Translations under genes and position numbers: made by a program
Notes under the pieces: model-generated
The model's database searches: none
What the model saw: the letters and a program-made list of their open reading frames with translations, nothing else
Told to the model about the DNA's origin: nothing
From: a bacterium
Lineage (GTDB): Bacteria > JAUVQV01 > DATDCY01
DNA: 9,277 bases
Assembly: GCA_036524115.1 (NCBI GenBank)
Contig: DATDCY010000097.1
Location: forward strand, 1 to 9,277
Reading direction: 5' to 3'
Shown here: positions 6,990 to 9,277 of the stretch, piece after piece
Layout of the letters: each line of letters opens with the position of its first letter
Position numbering within the stretch: the first letter of the stretch is position 1

Positions 6990-7224
6990 GCGGTCCTCCT
7001 TCTCATTCGGAACCGATGGCTGTTTCACCCGGCGGCGGGGCCGCGACGGGTGGCTGAAGATCCAATCCTGCAGCCGACCAGCGGCAGGGCGATCCAAGGC
7101 TCAAAGCACGACGCCTATACCAATCACCCCCTTCCCCGGAGCGCAGTGGCGGAACCTTGGTGCAGTCGACCTCGGCGCGCGGCCGGCGAACGCCCGCGAG
7201 ATCCGAGCCCGGACCTGTGGGTGG

Positions 7225-7253
7225 ATCGTATGAGGAAATTCGAATGGTTGCAA
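7225..7253 (-). promoter_or_regulatory. Candidate sigma70-type promoter for the beta-helix gene
   Basis: On the minus strand TTGCAA (7248-7253; four of six to TTGACA), a 17-base spacer and TACGAT (7225-7230; four of six to TATAAT). The spacer is AT-rich against the surrounding sequence. A start near 7218 would give a leader of about 230 nt before the ATG. The -35 sits within the 10-bp palindrome GGTTGCAACC (7246-7255), a possible operator. Confidence 0.4.
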
Positions 7254-7272
7254 CCCGATGTGATGGAAGAGA

Positions 7273-7286
7273 AGGGTGCGCACCCT
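7273..7286 (-). terminator. Palindrome after cysA, weak terminator candidate
   Basis: AGGGTGCGCACCCT is a 14-bp perfect palindrome, which can fold as a 5-6 bp stem with a GCGC loop. On the minus strand it is followed by TCTCTTCC, pyrimidine-rich but not a true U-run. It lies about 40 bases past the cysA stop and just upstream of the next promoter, which is where a terminator would be expected. It could equally be a dimeric-regulator binding site. Confidence 0.35.
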
Positions 7287-7326
7287 CAGATTAGCCGCGG
7301 TCGCTGTGGAGCCGTCGCCCAGGACG

Positions 7327-8390
<1,064 letters not shown>

Positions 8391-8394
<4 letters not shown>

Positions 8395-9277
8395 GCGACA
8401 CCTCCCGCGGCCGCGGCCCCGCCGGAGCGGCCTGCCGCGACCCGCCGCTGCAGCAGCTTCTTCACCGCGACCGTGAAGAGCGCCAGCAGCGAGAGCAGGG
8501 AGGCGACGGCGAAGGCGGCCGCGAAGTGGTACTCGTTGTAGAGGATCTCGACCTGCAGTGGCACCGTGGTGGTCTCGCCGCGCACGTGTCCCGAGACGAC
8601 CGAGACCGCGCCAAACTCGCCGAGCGCCCGGGCGCTGGCGAGCACGATCCCGTAGAGCAGCCCCCAGGAGATGTTCGGCAGCGTCACGCGCCGGAAGATC
8701 TGCCAGCCGCGCGCGCCGAGGGTGAGCGCGGCCTCCTCCTCCTGCGAGCCGCCGGCCTCCATGAGCGGGATCAGCTCGCGCGCGACGTAGGGCAGCGTCA
8801 CGAAGAGCGTCGCGACGATGATCCCCGGCAGCGCGAAGATGATCTTGACGCCGTGGGCCGCGAAGTGCCGGCCGAGGATCCCCGCGTCGCCGAGCAGCAG
8901 GATGAAGACCAGGCCCGAGACGACCGGCGAGATCGACAGCGGCAGCTCGATCAGCGAGGAGAGCAGCCGGCGGCCCGGGAAGCGGAAGCGGGTGACGGCC
9001 CAGGCCGCCGCCAGGCCGAAGGCGAGGTTCGCGGCGACGACGATGGCCGTGACCGTCAGCGTCAGCCGCACCGAGAAGAGCGTCTCGGGGTCGCGCACCG
9101 CCTCCCAGAAGGCGCCCGCGCCCTTGGCGAAGGCCTCGGCGAAGACCACCGCCAGCGGCAGCACCAGGAAGAGGGCGACGACCGCCAGCGCCGCGGCCGT
9201 CAGCAGGAGGCGGACCGCGAGCGGGTCGCGCGCGGCGGACCGGGAGGCGGGGGCCGGGCCGCTAATCCGCGCGCGGG
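8391..9277 (-). CDS. cysW: Sulfate/thiosulfate ABC importer permease, CysW type (5' end beyond window edge)
   Basis: 294 residues are visible in frame to the right edge, close to full CysW length (about 270-290), so little or nothing is missing. Hydrophobic segments lie near residues 20-45, 65-95, 105-130, 143-170, 200-228 and 250-272. The EAA loop contacting the ATPase is [14 protein letters not shown] (about 179-192), and the stretch [18 protein letters not shown] is characteristic of CysW. No in-frame ATG is visible. A GTG at 9164 falls inside the first membrane segment and is an unlikely start; an ATT at about 9266 is conceivable but rare, so the start is probably outside the window. Another frame ends in TAG at 9262-9264, possibly the stop of an overlapping upstream cysT, but too little is visible to call it. 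It forms the membrane channel with CysT, energised by CysA. Confidence 0.88.

Larger units (their letters stand above)
6990..7326 (-). other. 337-base gap and leader upstream of the beta-helix gene
   Basis: No gene is supported; a 60-codon open frame on the minus strand (7101-7283) has no usable start signal. The gap holds, in transcription order, the palindrome after cysA (7273-7286), a candidate promoter (7225-7253), a leader of roughly 230 nt and a near-consensus Shine-Dalgarno AAGGAGGA (6994-7001) four bases before the ATG. The leader contains GCCACTG, GGGGAAGG and CCTGCC in this order, a partial echo of cobalamin-riboswitch boxes, but not the rest of that fold. Confidence 0.5.

Noticed and set aside
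7101-7283. 60-codon minus-strand open frame between cysA and the beta-helix gene
   Set aside because: No ribosome binding site, and the proposed promoter lies inside it; the translation has no domain I can recognise.
9238-9277. Possible 3' end of cysT in the last bases
   Set aside because: Only four codons before a TAG (9262-9264) are visible; gene order makes it plausible but the sequence alone cannot support a call.

Overview
This is a GC-rich bacterial window (sampled coding lines run about 75% G+C, about 63% in the one atypical gene). Every gene I can support lies on the minus strand, so the biological reading order is right to left. Gene content (propionyl-CoA carboxylase, MeaB GTPase, sulfate-type ABC importer, a secreted beta-helix protein), base composition and the palindromic intergenic repeats suggest a Gram-negative, Deltaproteobacteria-like organism. 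No marker gene confirms this, and the lineage is a guess.

Right end (7327-9277): the 3' part of a sulfate/thiosulfate ABC importer operon, with the permease CysW (5' end cut by the window edge) overlapping the ATPase CysA by 4 bases. A short palindrome follows cysA and may end the transcript. Next comes a 337-base gap holding a sigma70-like promoter and a leader of about 230 nt. It precedes a 575-residue secreted right-handed beta-helix protein (5262-6989) with eleven GGG-marked coils of about 26 residues and a choice-of-anchor-Q-like C-terminal region. Its G+C is visibly lower than that of its neighbours. A strong 11-bp hairpin closes this unit.

Left half (1-5145): a propionyl-CoA to succinyl-CoA module. 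pccB (carboxyltransferase), pccA (biotin carboxylase plus biotin carrier) and meaB (chaperone GTPase of methylmalonyl-CoA mutase; its last residues run off the left edge) follow one another. PccAB would make methylmalonyl-CoA, and MeaB would protect the B12-dependent mutase that uses it. The epimerase and mutase are not in the window.

The least ordinary DNA is in the gaps of the pcc-meaB module. Two diverged copies (119 and 123 bp) of one palindromic element sit just after the stop codons of pccA and pccB. They share short conserved blocks but have different, internally compensated inner stems and outer arms. The 591-base pccA-meaB gap also holds a 124-bp TGT...ACA segment that looks inserted into the centre of an 18-bp perfect palindrome with a 6-bp target duplication, and a third hairpin cluster. 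I found no tRNA, rRNA or CRISPR array. I did not find a clear new multi-gene system; the best candidate for something undescribed is the structured repeat family.
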